A DNA stretch of 64,000 bases from Liolophura sinensis (Eukaryota > Mollusca > Polyplacophora > Chitonida > Chitonidae), in assembly GCF_032854445.1 (NCBI RefSeq), contig NC_088298.1, forward strand, positions 22,159,295 through 22,223,294. Direction: 5' to 3'. Below, one piece after another: positions 36,301-46,784 of the stretch (position 1 is the first letter of the stretch; the number at the start of each line of letters is the position of its first letter). Below the pieces are notes generated by a model, which ran no database searches, was not told the origin of the DNA, and saw only the letters and a list, made by a program, of their open reading frames with translations. The translations under genes and the position numbers were made by a program.

Positions 36301-39300
36301 GTTCATGTGCCTCTTACAACATGCCTATGTATTTGTTCATGTACCTCTTACAACATGCCTATGTACTTGTTCATGTACCTCTTACAACATGCCTATGCAC
36401 TTGGTCATGTACCTCTTACAACATGCCTATGCACTTGTTCATGTACCTCTTACAACATGCCTATGCACTTGTTCATGTACCTCTTACAACATGCCTATGT
36501 ACATGTTCATGTACCTCTTACAACATGCCTATGCACTTGGTCATGTACCTCTTACAACATGCCTATGCACTTGGTCATGTGCCTCTTACAACATGCCTAT
36601 GTACTTGTTCATGTACCTCTTACAACATACCTATGCACTTGTTCATGTGCCTCTTACAACATGCCTATGTATTTGTTCATGTACCTCTTACAACATGCCT
36701 ATGTACTTGGTCATGTGCCTCTTACAACATGCCTATGCACTTGTTCATGTACCTCTTACAACATGCCTATGTACTTGGTCATGTACCTCTTACAACATGC
36801 CTATGCACTTGTTCATGTACCTCTTACAACATGCCTATGCACTTGTTCATGTGCCTCTTACAACATGCCTATGCACTTGTTCATGTACCTCTTACAACAT
36901 GCCTATGCACTTGTTCATGTACCTCTTACAACATGCCTATGTACTTGGTCATGTGCCTCTTACAACATGCCTATATTCTTGGTCATGTGCCTCTTACAAC
37001 ATGCCTATGTACTTGGTCATGTACCTCTTACAACATGCCTATGTACTTGGTCATGTGCCTCTTACAACATGCCTATGTACTTGGCCATGTACCTCTTACA
37101 ACATGCCTATGCACTTGTTCATGTACCTCTTACAACATACCTATGCACTTGTTCATGTGCCTCTTACAACATGCCTATGTACTTGTTCATGTACCTCTTA
37201 CAACATGCCTATGCACTTGTTCATGTACCTCTTACAACATACCTATGCACTTGTTCATGTGCCTCTTACAACATGCCTATGTACTTGTTCATGTACCTCT
37301 TGCAACATACCTATGCACTTGTTCATGTGCCTCTTACAACATGCCTATGTATTTGTTCATGTACCTCTTACAACATGCCTATGTACTTGGTCATGTGCCT
37401 CTTAGAACATGCCTATGTACTTGTTCATGTACCTCTTACAACATGCCTATGTACTTGGTCATGTACCTCTTACAACATACCTATGCACTTGGTCATGTAT
37501 AAATGTTATAAATACTCTCCCTTCCACTTGTTGTACTTATAAGTGGCTGCACCTATGCTGCTTGATGTATGTATACATAATCTACGTGTGTGTTCCTGTA
37601 TGTGATTTTAATGGCATACCGTAATGTTTTAACAGGTCCCACATGGCCATGATAATGACTGCTGGCTTACACAAACTGCAGCTTAATCGTTGATACACCC
37701 ATTAATGCTCTAATGAAAATATATATATTTGTAAGACGAGAAGTAATTTTTAAGTTCGTGCACAATGTCATGATTGCGCTGGGCTGGCATGATAACCGCC
37801 TAGGTCTTCTGTTCACATAAAGATCAGTCAAGTCTTACAAAAGACTTTTAAAATGGTACTTATTGCTGCCTCGTTTGGCACTCAGCACTGAGAGGTTAGA
37901 GGGAGTGGGGAAGAGGACTGGTTGACTCAGTGTCAGTATAATGTGACTGGGTGAGGTGTCATGCCTGGTGTCTTTGGCATGATACTTCAGTGGTGGCAGC
38001 ACTTTGGCAGCATGGACTCATCCTGCCAGAAGAAGACACACAGTATCTGTACACATAGCTAATGACTCCTTGTGGTCACATGACTGAAAAATTGTTAAGT
38101 ACAATGTTAAACACCAAACATTCATTCATTCATTCAGAGGGTACCATATTATTCTCAAACATGTCATTGTGCATGTTTGTGACATACCAGATGTGTACAT
38201 GCATACTTCTTTATTGTGATGCCTGATTTTTATTGTGAACTGTAAACTGTGAAGTGAATTCTTAGAGTCATGAAATGTTTGTGTGGCATGCATAATTAAT
38301 ATACAAGAATTCATGCATGTGAATGGAATGTACTGGTTTTCTCGAATCTCGAGGCTGATCATTTTGTCGTAAAAATTTAGGAAATGGAAAACTGTCCAGT
38401 TTTGTATTAGTTAAAAGTTGGAAGTTCATAAGTTGGTGGCATGCAGAAATCCTTCATGCTTTTGGAAAGGAGCACACATGTGCCTCAGCAGCACATAATG
38501 TTCAGCATCCACTTTTTCAGCTGGAGGTAATACATGGATGTCATTGGGTTTGTAAGGGACCTGAGCCCTGCTGGTTTCATACACATGACTCGTCCAGTTT
38601 CCACAGGGCTCTGCTGACTTTTTTCTCAGGGCCCTACTGGTTTCCACAGGGCTGTGCTGATTTTCACAGTGCCCTACTCATTTTCACAGGGCTCTGCTGA
38701 TTTTGACAGAGTCCTACTAGCAGGTTTCCTGCACTGCCTCTCTCCAGTTTCCTGCACCAGTCAGTCTGATGGTCGTGCACTGGCCCTGCTTGGTTTCCTG
38801 CACTAATCAGTCTGATGGTCGTGCACTGGCCCTCCCTGGTTTCCTGCACCAATCAGTCTGATGGTCGTGCACTGGCCCTCCCCGGTTTCCTGCACTAATC
38901 AGTCTGATGGTCGTGCACTGGCCCTCCCCGGTTTCCTGCACCAATCAGTCTGATGGTCGTGCACTGGCCCTCTCCTGTTTCCTGCACCAATCAGCCTGAC
39001 GCTCGTGCACTGGCCCTCTCCTGTTTCCTGCACCAATCAGTCCGACGCTCGTGCACTGGCCCTCCCTGGTCTCCTGCACTAGTCAGTCTGAAGCTCGTGC
39101 ACTGGCTCTCCGCAGCCTCCTGCACCTGTCAGTCTGATGCTCGTGCGCTGGCCCTCCCCTGTTTCCTGAACCAGTGAGAACATGAACAATTAAGATGAAA
39201 GTGTTATGAAAGATCGACAAGACTGAAAAAAATGCCCAATTCTTGTAAATTATTAAACTTCTCTCTGTATGTGGTGTATAGATAGAAACCCTGTTTACTC

Positions 39301-42300
39301 AGTGTGATGTTCACTTTAATTGGATCACATCCAGCTGCAGAAACGTTAAGACAGAGGAATGTTTATTGCACAACACAATATAGCACATTTATTGATTATT
39401 CACACGTTATTGACCCAGTGGGGTGATACTAGAGTGAGAAGGACTTCACCTCAGACTTAGAGGAAAGCTTATGTGGTACAATGAAACTGATTATTGACCT
39501 AGAGCTGTCACGTGTGTGCCCAGTGAACTCCATGCTGCTTGACTTTCTTCTTGTACTTGCAGCATGAGAACTAAGCATTTTACCACTTCAAGTGGTCGTA
39601 CATGGCAAGGTCTGTTAGCAACCTGGGGATGGTCGTGTGTTTCCCTCAGGCTCTTTTGGTTTCCTAACTCCCACAATAAAGCTGGTCACAACATATATGT
39701 GAGATATTCTTGAGTACGACATAAAACACCATTGAAATAAATATATAAATAAAGCAATATGCCACAAAGTAATTTTGGTGGAGATTCCTTCATTTACTAT
39801 AGACTGATGATAATTATGACATTCATGTACCTGTCACTTGCTTCTGTCTGTGTCCCAGAAGCATGTGTGTCATCGTCATGACAACCACCTTTAAACCTCT
39901 GAATGCATTGTATAACATAAATTGTAGCCAGGCACACATGTACAGTGTAGTTACAACCAGCTTTATAGTCTCTCATCATGTTGTATATCATAGCCTGTAC
40001 ACGTGTAATTACAACCAGCTTTATTGCCTCTTATTACATTGTATAATATAACCCTGTACTCTTGTAGTTACAGCCAACAATATAGCCTGTGATTACATTG
40101 TATAATATAGCTCTGTACATTTGTAGTTACAACCAACTATGTAGCCTGTGATTACATTGTGTAATATTGCTCTGTACACTTGTAGTTACAACCAGTTATG
40201 TAGCCTGTGATTACAATGTATAACATAGCTCTGTACAAATGTAGTTAAAAAAACCAACTTTATAGCCTCTGATTATAAAGTATAATATAGCCTTACGCAA
40301 TTATAGTTACAACTGTGTTGCCTCTGATATACATTGTATATCAAACCCCTGCACATTGATAGTTACAACCAACTGTATATCCCCTAATTACATTGTATAA
40401 TATAATGCTGCACACTTGTAGTTACAAAAAACTTTACACATGTATATATAGTCTGTGATTGCTTTTTGGAATGGGACCTTGTGGACATCTGCACAAGTTG
40501 TAGTTACAACCAGTTTTGTAGCTTTATATCATTCCTTTGTGAAATGGTGCACATTTAGTTGCAACCAAATAAAGCCTATGATTGCTTTGTGCACACTTCT
40601 AGGCCAGGAACCATTTAGTAATAACAGTTACAGCTTTGTGCACACTTCTAGGCCAGGAACCATTTAGTAATAACAGTTATAGCTTTGTGCACACTTCTAG
40701 GCCAGGAACCATTTAGTAATAATAGTTATAGCTTTGTGCACACTTCTAGGCCAGGAACCATTTAGTAATAATAGTTATTGCTTTGTGCACACTTCTAGGC
40801 CAGGAACCATTTAGTGATAATCGTTTAACATCATAATAAGTCTGAATTTCGTAGTCATGTTGTTTTTTAGCTTGATTGCACTCATGGATACATGTAGCCG
40901 TTCACATGTGACATACCCTTCCACAAGAAGACACAGTGTACGTACACACACCCAGTGAATCCTCGTCATCCATGTATGACTGATACATTGTTAAGTACGA
41001 CCTCAAACTCCAAGCATTCATTCATTCATTCATTCATATGTGACATGAAATATGTAATAGCAACTGGCAGAAATGTAGCGTTCAAGTAGCGTCATGCCTG
41101 ATTTCCCCCACCTGCCTGTAGATCTGACCGTGGTCATGTTAGGAAAACCCTTTCCAGATAGATTCCTCCCACCATAATGCTAGTCATTGTCTTATAATTG
41201 AAATATTCTTGAGTTCGGTGTAAAACACCAGTCAAACAAATAAATAAATGCAAAATTTCATCCATAGATACAGTTAGGCAGGTGCTGTAGGATGATATCC
41301 TCTGGAATTATTTAACATTTAACATATTTGTCCAAATTTTAGATCATTTACAGTATGTAATGTTAAACGTTAATCATTGAGATGAATAATAAGTAAATTA
41401 TAAGTAAAGTAAGTAATTATAAGTAAAAATAATACACGTATATACTTTTAAATGTGTCCATGTTTTTGTTCTTGGTACAGATTCCAGAGAGTTTCACATG
41501 AAACCTGCTGGCCCCCACTATGCGACCTACCCTAATGGCACAGAGGGCTATCCACAGGCAGGTGGTTACCCGCAGGCTGGTGTGGCTGGTTACCCACAGG
41601 CTGGCGGCTATCCTGAGTCTGGGCCACCTACCTACCCCACAGATGAAGTCTGTCTCCAGCCTGGGCCACCTGGCTACCCCACAGGTTATGGCTACCCCCA
41701 GACAGGGGCACCTGGCTACCCAATGCCCTACCCAGGGTCAGAACCCCCATCATATGACAAGTCAGGTGGCATGCCTTACTCACCTAACCCTACAGGTAAA
41801 TATATTTGTGCAGTGTTACTTCAGTGAGTTTATAAAGTAAGTTGAGACATGAGAAGATTACTCTCTTTACCAATTAAAGAAATTGCGATACCAGTTTATG
41901 GCTGTTTACACGTAGATCTGGTTGTAGTTTGACTCACATAAGGGGCGCAAACTTGCACCTGTCAAATCGGGTGTCAGTATGCATCTGAGGCAACAGTTGT
42001 TTTGGTTCTATTTTTGCATTTACATGGATGAAAACGGAGGACTAAACCAACCGTTCTGATTTAGGTCACCAAAGTTGGCATACTGGAAAAAACTGACCAG
42101 ACCTACATCTGTATGGAGATGACTTAGTTTAGGTCACCATTTGGTTGCCTGTGCCGACCTTGAGACTCCAGTTCTTCCAGGTGTAATTGCAGCTAATGGC
42201 TTTCCAAAGCTTCTAATTTAATCAGCATCATTAATTACCTTGTTCCTCAACAGCTGACTACCCCACACCTGGAGGCGGACCTGAGGGGCAGTACCCAGGG

Positions 42301-43929
42301 GCTGGGCCTCCTCCCCAGTACCCAGGTGATGGGACAGGACACACAATGCCTATGCCCACGTCACAAACTCCAGGTAAGTCTGAAAGCATATGTGTACGTA
42401 CATGCTGTAAATTACCTCTTGTACAAGTACTTGTTGACCACGTGTTCTAAATTACAGGTGGGTCTTCTTCTAAACACCATTATTCTGCATACACCACTGT
42501 CACTATCAGGCGGGGGATGGGTATATTCCTGTATCCTGCAGCAGACGTCATACATGTATGTGTATGCTGACTAGGTTATCTCCCTTTGTTTTGCTGTGAA
42601 AACAAAAACTGACACAATATACTTCCATATTCTCTCACTGAGTAACCAAGTACATGTAACATATGACATGGTGGCTGCCTAAATTCCACGTACGTTATAC
42701 AAACTAGTTCATTCTTGTATTTGTACTCCTAAATACTACTTGTATAGTTTCTCTCCTCACTTACAATGTGCCCCAAACACTCATCATTCACACTATGGCG
42801 TCGCATTCGCTGGCCAGCATTCGCTGGCTTTAATCCAGATCGTACTGGTTTGACTGTACATGTACCGTTAGCTTGTGGTCAAGAGGTTTCTCTGGGATCT
42901 GTCAAATACCAGCGGTTTCTCTGGGATTTGTCAAATACCAGGGATTTCTCTGAGATCTGTCAAATACCAGCTTTTCTCTGGGATCTCTCAAATACCAGGG
43001 GTTTCTCTGGGATCTCTCAAATACCAGCAGTTTTTGTGGGATCTGTCAAATACCAGCCATTTCTGTTAGATCTTCAAATGTAATAAATTTTTGAGTATTG
43101 CATTTATCATGAACAATCAAATAAATGAATAAGATTGGAAGGCCAATAAAACAGAACTGTTTTTGAATTTCTGTAGATTTTTCATGTTATTTTAATCCTA
43201 TAGTATATATTTGTATAAAACAAATGCGTCTATTGAAAGCTGATTCTGTTATAAAAACTTCACACATTCGTCACCCACTACTCAGGACAACCTGGAGGAA
43301 GGTACAGGGTGCGGGAACAATTTAGTTCATTGGTTTAGCTCTTCACCCTTGATCACTTCATTCTCTTCCCCAGGGGCACTGCCTTACTCTCCCAACCCTG
43401 TGGGATTTGTTGATCCAAATGCAGCCAACTACAACTACTCTGATCCTAATACCACTGGCCAGGGTTATTCTAGTAAGTAGATCCTAAAGAAAACTTTGTC
43501 AGAGCTCAACGAGGAGCTTGACCTGCCCGCTCTGAATAGAGAACCAACTTTGTGTGTTAGTTCTTTGTACTTTGTGGGGCGTTCTAGTACAGCACAATGA
43601 GTTAGGGGCGTCTAACTACCAGGGTTTCTCGCCAATGCAGCCCCTGTAAGTCCAGCTCCAGATGCTTTATTGCTTTTCTCCTGCCATAATGCTGGCTGCT
43701 GTTATTCATGTGAAATATTCTTTAGTATGCCGTATAAAACACCAATCAAATAAGTACGATAAATAATTAGTTGAGCATCATTGGTTTATGTACCCCTTTT
43801 TCCTCCCACCATAATACCAGAATTTCATATAAGTGAAATATTCTTGAGTACGACGTAAAACACCAATCAAATAAATAAAAAATAACGTTATTATGTACAA
43901 TTTATTTTATTTCAGATCGCCCTACTTAA
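27300..43929 (+). CDS. Gene B: Shisa-like (STMC6-type) membrane protein, 8 coding exons
   Basis: About 361 aa; exons 27300-27364, 29253-29459, 30985-31126, 31529-31653, 41481-41795, 42254-42373, 43374-43472, 43916-43929. Signal peptide 1-21; RGG/YR-rich segment about 22-90; Cys95, 111, 123-124 and 132-133; membrane helix about 142-164, then KRQKKLSKK; long GYPQ-rich tail with PPTY, PPSY and PPQY. Same intron positions and phases as gene A, except that exon 1 has one base too many at its donor. Proposed role (family inference): transmembrane adaptor that presents PY motifs to WW-domain proteins and modulates membrane receptors. Intron 4 is nearly 10 kb and mostly satellite. The tail of B is longer than that of A because of duplicated GYPQAG units. 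Confidence 0.83.
28165..28255 (-). mobile_element. Interspersed family 2 fragment
   Basis: 'actgagaggctagagcaaggaaac' and 'ataatgtaactgggtagggtgtcatacc' are the complement of the middle of the copy at 4150. Gene B intron 1. Confidence 0.55.
28581..28828 (+). mobile_element. SINE, near-full copy
   Basis: Head 'gggcctccgtggcctccctggtt', tail 'gagtacggcataaaacaccaat' and AT-rich end. B box is degraded ('gagtttgtccag'). Gene B intron 1. Confidence 0.78.
29253..29459 (+). CDS. Gene B exon 2: Arg/Gly/Tyr-rich segment
   Basis: 207 nt, acceptor CTTCAG|GT, donor CAGG|GTGAGT. Encodes GFEVTTARGG, RGG repeats, YRGSR, then WKTALIAGTVYYGSRRYMTR and RRYYNNQ. The WKTAL-AGT-YYGSR-RRR block is the best conserved part versus gene A. 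Confidence 0.9.
29750..30600. repeat. 21-bp minisatellite with nested insertions
   Basis: Unit 'gttctgtctggtttcttcagt'. Being 7 codons long, it stays open in several frames. Interrupted by a family 2 fragment at about 30025-30085 and by a SINE at 30252-30400. Gene B intron 2. Confidence 0.9.
30252..30400 (-). mobile_element. SINE inserted in the 21-bp array
   Basis: 'ttatttatttatttgattggtattttacgcc' to 'atccgcaggttgctggcaag'; array units continue directly on both sides, so the SINE arrived after the array formed. Confidence 0.85.
30985..31126 (+). CDS. Gene B exon 3: six-cysteine Shisa-like domain
   Basis: 142 nt, acceptor TTTTCAG|CC after a long T run, donor GATGA|GTAAGT. Carries PQICENRQMTG, GKFVCPMAEQ, YDYCCGERG and RCCRFTD. 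No N-glycosylation sequon, unlike A and C. Confidence 0.92.
31140..31310 (-). mobile_element. Interspersed family 2, end part
   Basis: 'gggatcaaacctgggtctggtcatac' is the complement of the family end; continues with 'agtgagaggttagagcgg'. Gene B intron 3. Confidence 0.6.
31529..31653 (+). CDS. Gene B exon 4: membrane helix
   Basis: 125 nt, acceptor TTTCAG|TA, donor AAAA|GTAAGT. KGRVLGLVIGILCFFAVVGL, then IIFCLCKRQKK and KKSEDSIK. Mirrors exon 4 of gene A. Confidence 0.92.
31925..34525. repeat. 33-bp minisatellite, about 78 copies
   Basis: Unit 'tgtgttagtggaatgccaga' + 'ggccagctcaagg'. 11 codons per unit, so long repetitive ORFs exist on both strands. Contains higher-order blocks repeated at about 32880-33200, 33470, 33600 and later. 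Gene B intron 4; not homologous to the gene A intron 4 array. Confidence 0.95.
34526..35827. other. Gene B intron 4, unique stretch
   Basis: AT-rich unique sequence between two arrays. Holds the candidate cassette exon at 35239-35295 and nothing else I recognise. Confidence 0.5.
35239..35295 (+). CDS. Candidate 57-nt cassette exon of gene B
   Basis: Acceptor TTTTCCTTTTCTGATCAG|GG and donor AAAAG|GTAAAT flank a phase 1-1 open stretch coding HTWSDRAASAPHTQIPLK. It would fit between exons 4 and 5 without changing frame. I did not find a counterpart in intron 4 of gene A, so it may be an optional or a false exon. Confidence 0.4.
35828..36016 (+). mobile_element. Interspersed family 3 copy
   Basis: 'ttattcaagcatattctgaaggcattattctgtgtag' to 'aaaggttgaggaattgggt'. 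Directly abuts the 34-bp array. Gene B intron 4, sense to the gene. Confidence 0.68.
36018..37500. repeat. 34-bp satellite, about 44 copies
   Basis: Unit 'ctcttacaacatgcctatgc' + 'acttgttcatgtac'. No stop codon in any plus-strand frame, so three overlapping ORFs of about 480-500 codons exist; 34 bp cycles the frames so each shows the same 34-residue period. Gene B intron 4. Confidence 0.97.
37858..38135 (-). mobile_element. Interspersed family 2, near-full copy
   Basis: Complete reading on the minus strand from (gaat)n and 'ggtgtttaacattgtacttaacaatttttcagtcatgtgac' to 'gaggcagcaataagtacc'. Gene B intron 4. Confidence 0.75.
38530..39178. repeat. 46-bp minisatellite preceded by a degenerate repeat
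   Basis: From about 38740: unit 'gtttcctgcaccaatcagtc' + 'tgatggtcgtgcactggccctccccg', about 9 copies. Upstream 38530-38740 holds 'gccctactggtttccacagggctctgctga' units of about 39 bp. Gene B intron 4. Confidence 0.88.
39592..39755 (+). mobile_element. 5'-truncated SINE
   Basis: 'ggcaaggtctgttagcaacctggggatggtcg' to 'gagtacgacataaaacacc' and AT tail. Gene B intron 4. Confidence 0.75.
39895..40450. repeat. Approximately 60-bp tandem repeat, about 9 copies
   Basis: Unit has 'gtagttacaaccaactttat', 'agcctctgattacattgtat' and 'aatatagctctgtacacttg'; diverged copies. Gene B intron 4. Confidence 0.88.
40583..40821. repeat. 49-bp tandem repeat, 5 copies
   Basis: Unit 'agctttgtgcacacttctag' + 'gccaggaaccatttagtaataatagttat'. 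Very uniform. Gene B intron 4. Confidence 0.95.
40900..41037 (-). mobile_element. Interspersed family 2, 5' part
   Basis: Minus strand reads (gaat)n, 'gcttggagtttgaggtcgtacttaacaatg' and onward to 'gtgtcttcttgtgg'. Gene B intron 4. Confidence 0.65.
41100..41250 (+). mobile_element. 5'-truncated SINE
   Basis: 'gtgtaaaacaccagtcaaacaaataaataaatg' tail and 'ccataatgctagtcattg' body. About 230 bp before exon 5 of gene B. Confidence 0.72.
41481..41795 (+). CDS. Gene B exon 5: GYPQ-repeat tail with PPTY and PPSY
   Basis: 315 nt, acceptor GGTACAG|AT, donor ACAG|GTAAAT. SREFHMKPAGPHYATYPNGT, then GYPQAG repeats, PPTYPTD, PPSYDKSGG and PYSPNPT. About twice the length of the gene A exon. Confidence 0.9.
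42254..42373 (+). CDS. Gene B exon 6: PPQY tail exon
   Basis: 120 nt, phase 1 in and out. DYPTPGGGPEGQYPGAG, PPPQYPGD, then MPMPTSQTP. One PPxY against two in the gene A exon. Confidence 0.9.
42884..43075. repeat. 29-bp tandem repeat, about 7 copies
   Basis: Unit 'ggtttctctgggatctgtca' + 'aataccagc', last copies degenerate. Gene B intron 6. Confidence 0.93.
43374..43472 (+). CDS. Gene B exon 7: conserved SPNPVGF tail exon
   Basis: 99 nt when spliced at TCTA|GTAAGTAG. GALPYSPNPVGFVDPNAANY, then NYSDPN and GQGYS. The PPNY of gene A is ANYN here, so this PY motif is absent. Unspliced, the frame stops at once (SSK, TAG 43478-43480). Confidence 0.85.
43615..43885 (+). mobile_element. Two SINE fragments in tandem
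   Basis: 43615-43765 and 43795-43885, each ending 'taaaacaccaatcaaata'. Gene B intron 7, the second ends about 30 bp before the last acceptor. Confidence 0.72.
43916..43929 (+). CDS. Gene B exon 8: terminal residues
   Basis: Strong acceptor TTTATTTTATTTCAG|AT gives NRPT and TAA. Downstream bases resemble those after the last acceptor of gene A, which supports this splice over the read-through stop. Confidence 0.65.
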
Positions 43930-43982
43930 CATCCTTCTCAGAAGACCCCATGGAATTGGGGGCACTGAGACGATGCCATCAA

Positions 43983-44170
43983 GCGTGGGTCTGGGTGGGG
44001 GCAATTGGTAGCTAGAAGATACAATGAAGCGTGGGTCTGGGTGGGGGCAATTGGTAACTAGAAGATACAATGAAGCGTGGGTCTGGGTGGGGGCAATTGG
44101 TAACTAGAAGATACAATGAAGCGTGGGTCTGGGTGGGGGCAATTGGTAACTAGAAGATACAATGAAGCGT
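43983..44170. repeat. 46-bp G-rich repeat, 4 copies
   Basis: Unit 'gcgtgggtctgggtgggggc' + 'aattggtaactagaagatacaatgaa'. Falls in the probable 3' UTR of gene B. Confidence 0.95.
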
Positions 44171-44467
44171 GGGAAGATACCATGAAGTAAAAGGGGGTTT
44201 AGGGCATTTGGGGGTTAGGTCTCTTTCGAACTTCAAGACAAAAAGGGGTTAAGCAAGGGGGTTTTCACAATACCTCACTTTTGTTTTGTTTTGTTTTGGG
44301 ACCTGTTTTAACATTGCTCAAGAGCAGTTTGCTGCTCGCTTGTCTGAAGTCTTTACTACTGAAGTATGACTTTCACAAACTGTTACATTCATATATCTGC
44401 TGTGCTGATGTGATGCTCATGGCATTAGCTTTTACTGTAGTTACTGTAACTCTTAAACATATTCCCT

Positions 44468-44655
44468 GTTTTCAGGGTGTTCATTTAAGCATATTTTGAA
44501 GGCATTATTCTGTGTAGACTTTTTGTGAAATCCTGAAATTGACTCACCCAGGCAATCTAGTTTTTGTCTCCAAAGTCAAATGAAAAAGGTGCATAGGTTG
44601 CTCTGAAAGTTGCTCTTTCACGTGAGAAAAGGTTGAGGAATTAGGGTACAATTTT
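44468..44655 (+). mobile_element. Interspersed family 3 copy
   Basis: 'ttaagcatattttgaaggcattattctgtgtag' to 'aaaggttgaggaattaggg'. Downstream of gene B, perhaps in its 3' UTR. Confidence 0.66.
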
Positions 44656-46784
44656 GAAGATTGGTACAGGACATAACGGCAAATCTTCCAGCCATTCTCT
44701 TTGGTACAGGACATAATGGCAAATCTTCCAGCCATTCACATTATTATTAAAGTTACAAGGTTAGGTAGTAATTTTGTTGTGTAGCAAATGATTGACCCCT
44801 GTGAAAATACTATTTGGTGCAGGCTGCGCAGTCCTTAGTCTCCTTGGGTCAGTCGATCATTTTTGGATTATCTTTTTTCTTGTTTTGTATTAAAACTTGA
44901 GAAAAATGCTAATATATTACAAATTTTGTATTCTTAATATTTTAAGATGGCATTTTCAGAAACTACCATACCAAACACTTGACACTTGCATTGATATTTT
45001 CCCATAACATTTTGAAATCTCCATTGCAGTCATGCGCTAAGCTCACTGTCTTCTACTACAGAGGGATATATGTTAATGGCCAACCTTTGAGTATATACAT
45101 TAATATTTTTAGTGTTAATAGTGCTATTTTACTAGTATGTTTTTTCTTCGTTCACATTTAATGGTAGAAGCTGTATAAATTAATGGCAGAGGGTGCAAAT
45201 TCATCGATTTCAATAAATATTAATAAAGAATGATGGAATAAGGGTTTAACATAGAACATAGTCACAAACGATGTTTGCATGAAATCATAACGATTGTTTG
45301 GGTTAACAAACTAAAAGATGATCCGTTGACCCTTTGGAACTTTACCTCAGCTACATGTTCTGCGATGCAATCAATAAAGAGCTGTGAAGAAGTTGTTAAA
45401 TATATTCTCATTCCCACCGATAAAAAGTTCCACAAAGTACAGTACTGTGACAAACTCTAGCAAATGATGCAAGGTGAATCTTGAAAATTGTTTAAATCAA
45501 ACCGAAATTCTGAATCCAATGTCACCTAGCGTCATTTGTCAGAGTTGGCATAGCACACAGAACGTGCATGTTTAAGCTCTTGTGAGTACCTGTAAATTGT
45601 ACAGTTTCAGGTATACACATTATTATACTGTAAATCCTCAATCTTTTCCCCATCTAAAGCACTTTTTCGAGTGGCATTTTTGCATATAATTAGTATGAGA
45701 AAGATGCTAAAATTGATTTGTGTGGGTCAGTAAAGATGCCAGCTTCATGAATGCATGACAGAGTGGAATTATTTCTCCACACCCCATAGCTTTCATAGAA
45801 TGTTTCGAAGTATTAGTCACGCAGGTGGTTGAAAAAGTTGAAGAATTAGAGGATAAGAATAGCATGGACCAAAATTTTTCTTGCTGTTTGGTTTACTTGA
45901 AATACAGATATGTTAATGCCATGTTGACATACTCAACACACTTTGCAGTGTCACAAGAGTTTTAATACATACAGGTATGTTATTTTATCTGCCAGCTCCA
46001 TGTGGCATGGCAGTATTTCAGATTTTTAAAAAGTTTTTGAACATTGATGATTCATTTATTCTAATGCCACATTCTAGTGCAGGTATGTGGTCCTGTTTTC
46101 TGATGATCATATGGGTGTATCTATGCATTCAGACATCAGTTGTGCATCCAACAAAAAATATGTTTGCCTCAAAATTGTACATTAACAAGTTGCCATCGTG
46201 TAACATGGCTCAGAGGTGTGACAGCTATAACTTTCATTCAGGGGAGACAACTTGAATGAGTATAGCACTAAAGTATACTTAGCTTAGTATTAAAATACTT
46301 TAATGGACACAGACAATTGTACTTAAAACACAGGTTCAGGAAATACTTGAAAGAAAAGTTTTCTTGCCATTTCTGGTACATAGATAAAGGTGAATGAAAA
46401 TGTTTTTGTTAATGAAATTAGATAGTACATTGCATGCTATATCTTTATAACTAGTCTGAATGCATTTTTAGCCTTTTGTTTTTTAAAACATTGCCGTTTT
46501 TTAACGGGTGTATACATTTTTTTTAGATTTTTTACAGATTTACTTTATTACTTTATAACTCTACTTTTGTTACTGTATACTTCTGCAGGTGATTATGTGG
46601 TGAATATAGTATAGTACATATATTTACTGTTGTTGACAAAATAGGTGTTAATGTTTAACTGTTATTTTATTACTACAATCTTGTCAACATATGTGTTTGC
46701 GTTAATGACATATTTCAATGAAAATATATTTACTGTTCAGTGTTGTCAGCAGGCCCTATAATGATCATGTAAGTGATTATATTG
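44656..46784. other. Intergenic, AT-rich
   Basis: Beyond the candidate poly(A) signals I see no gene, element or array. Confidence 0.4.
45212..45227 (+). terminator. Candidate poly(A) signals of gene B
   Basis: Two AATAAA hexamers ten bases apart (45212 and 45222), 1.3 kb after the stop. Plausible end of the transcript but unproven. Confidence 0.3.

Noticed and set aside
35954-37542. Three plus-strand ORFs of 480-503 codons
   Set aside because: Translations of the 34-bp array in each frame; no start context, domain or splice link.
43285-43300. 16-nt micro-exon (GACAACCTGGAGGAAG) in gene B intron 6
   Set aside because: Has AG before and GT after, but length leaves phase 2 and breaks the frame of exon 7.
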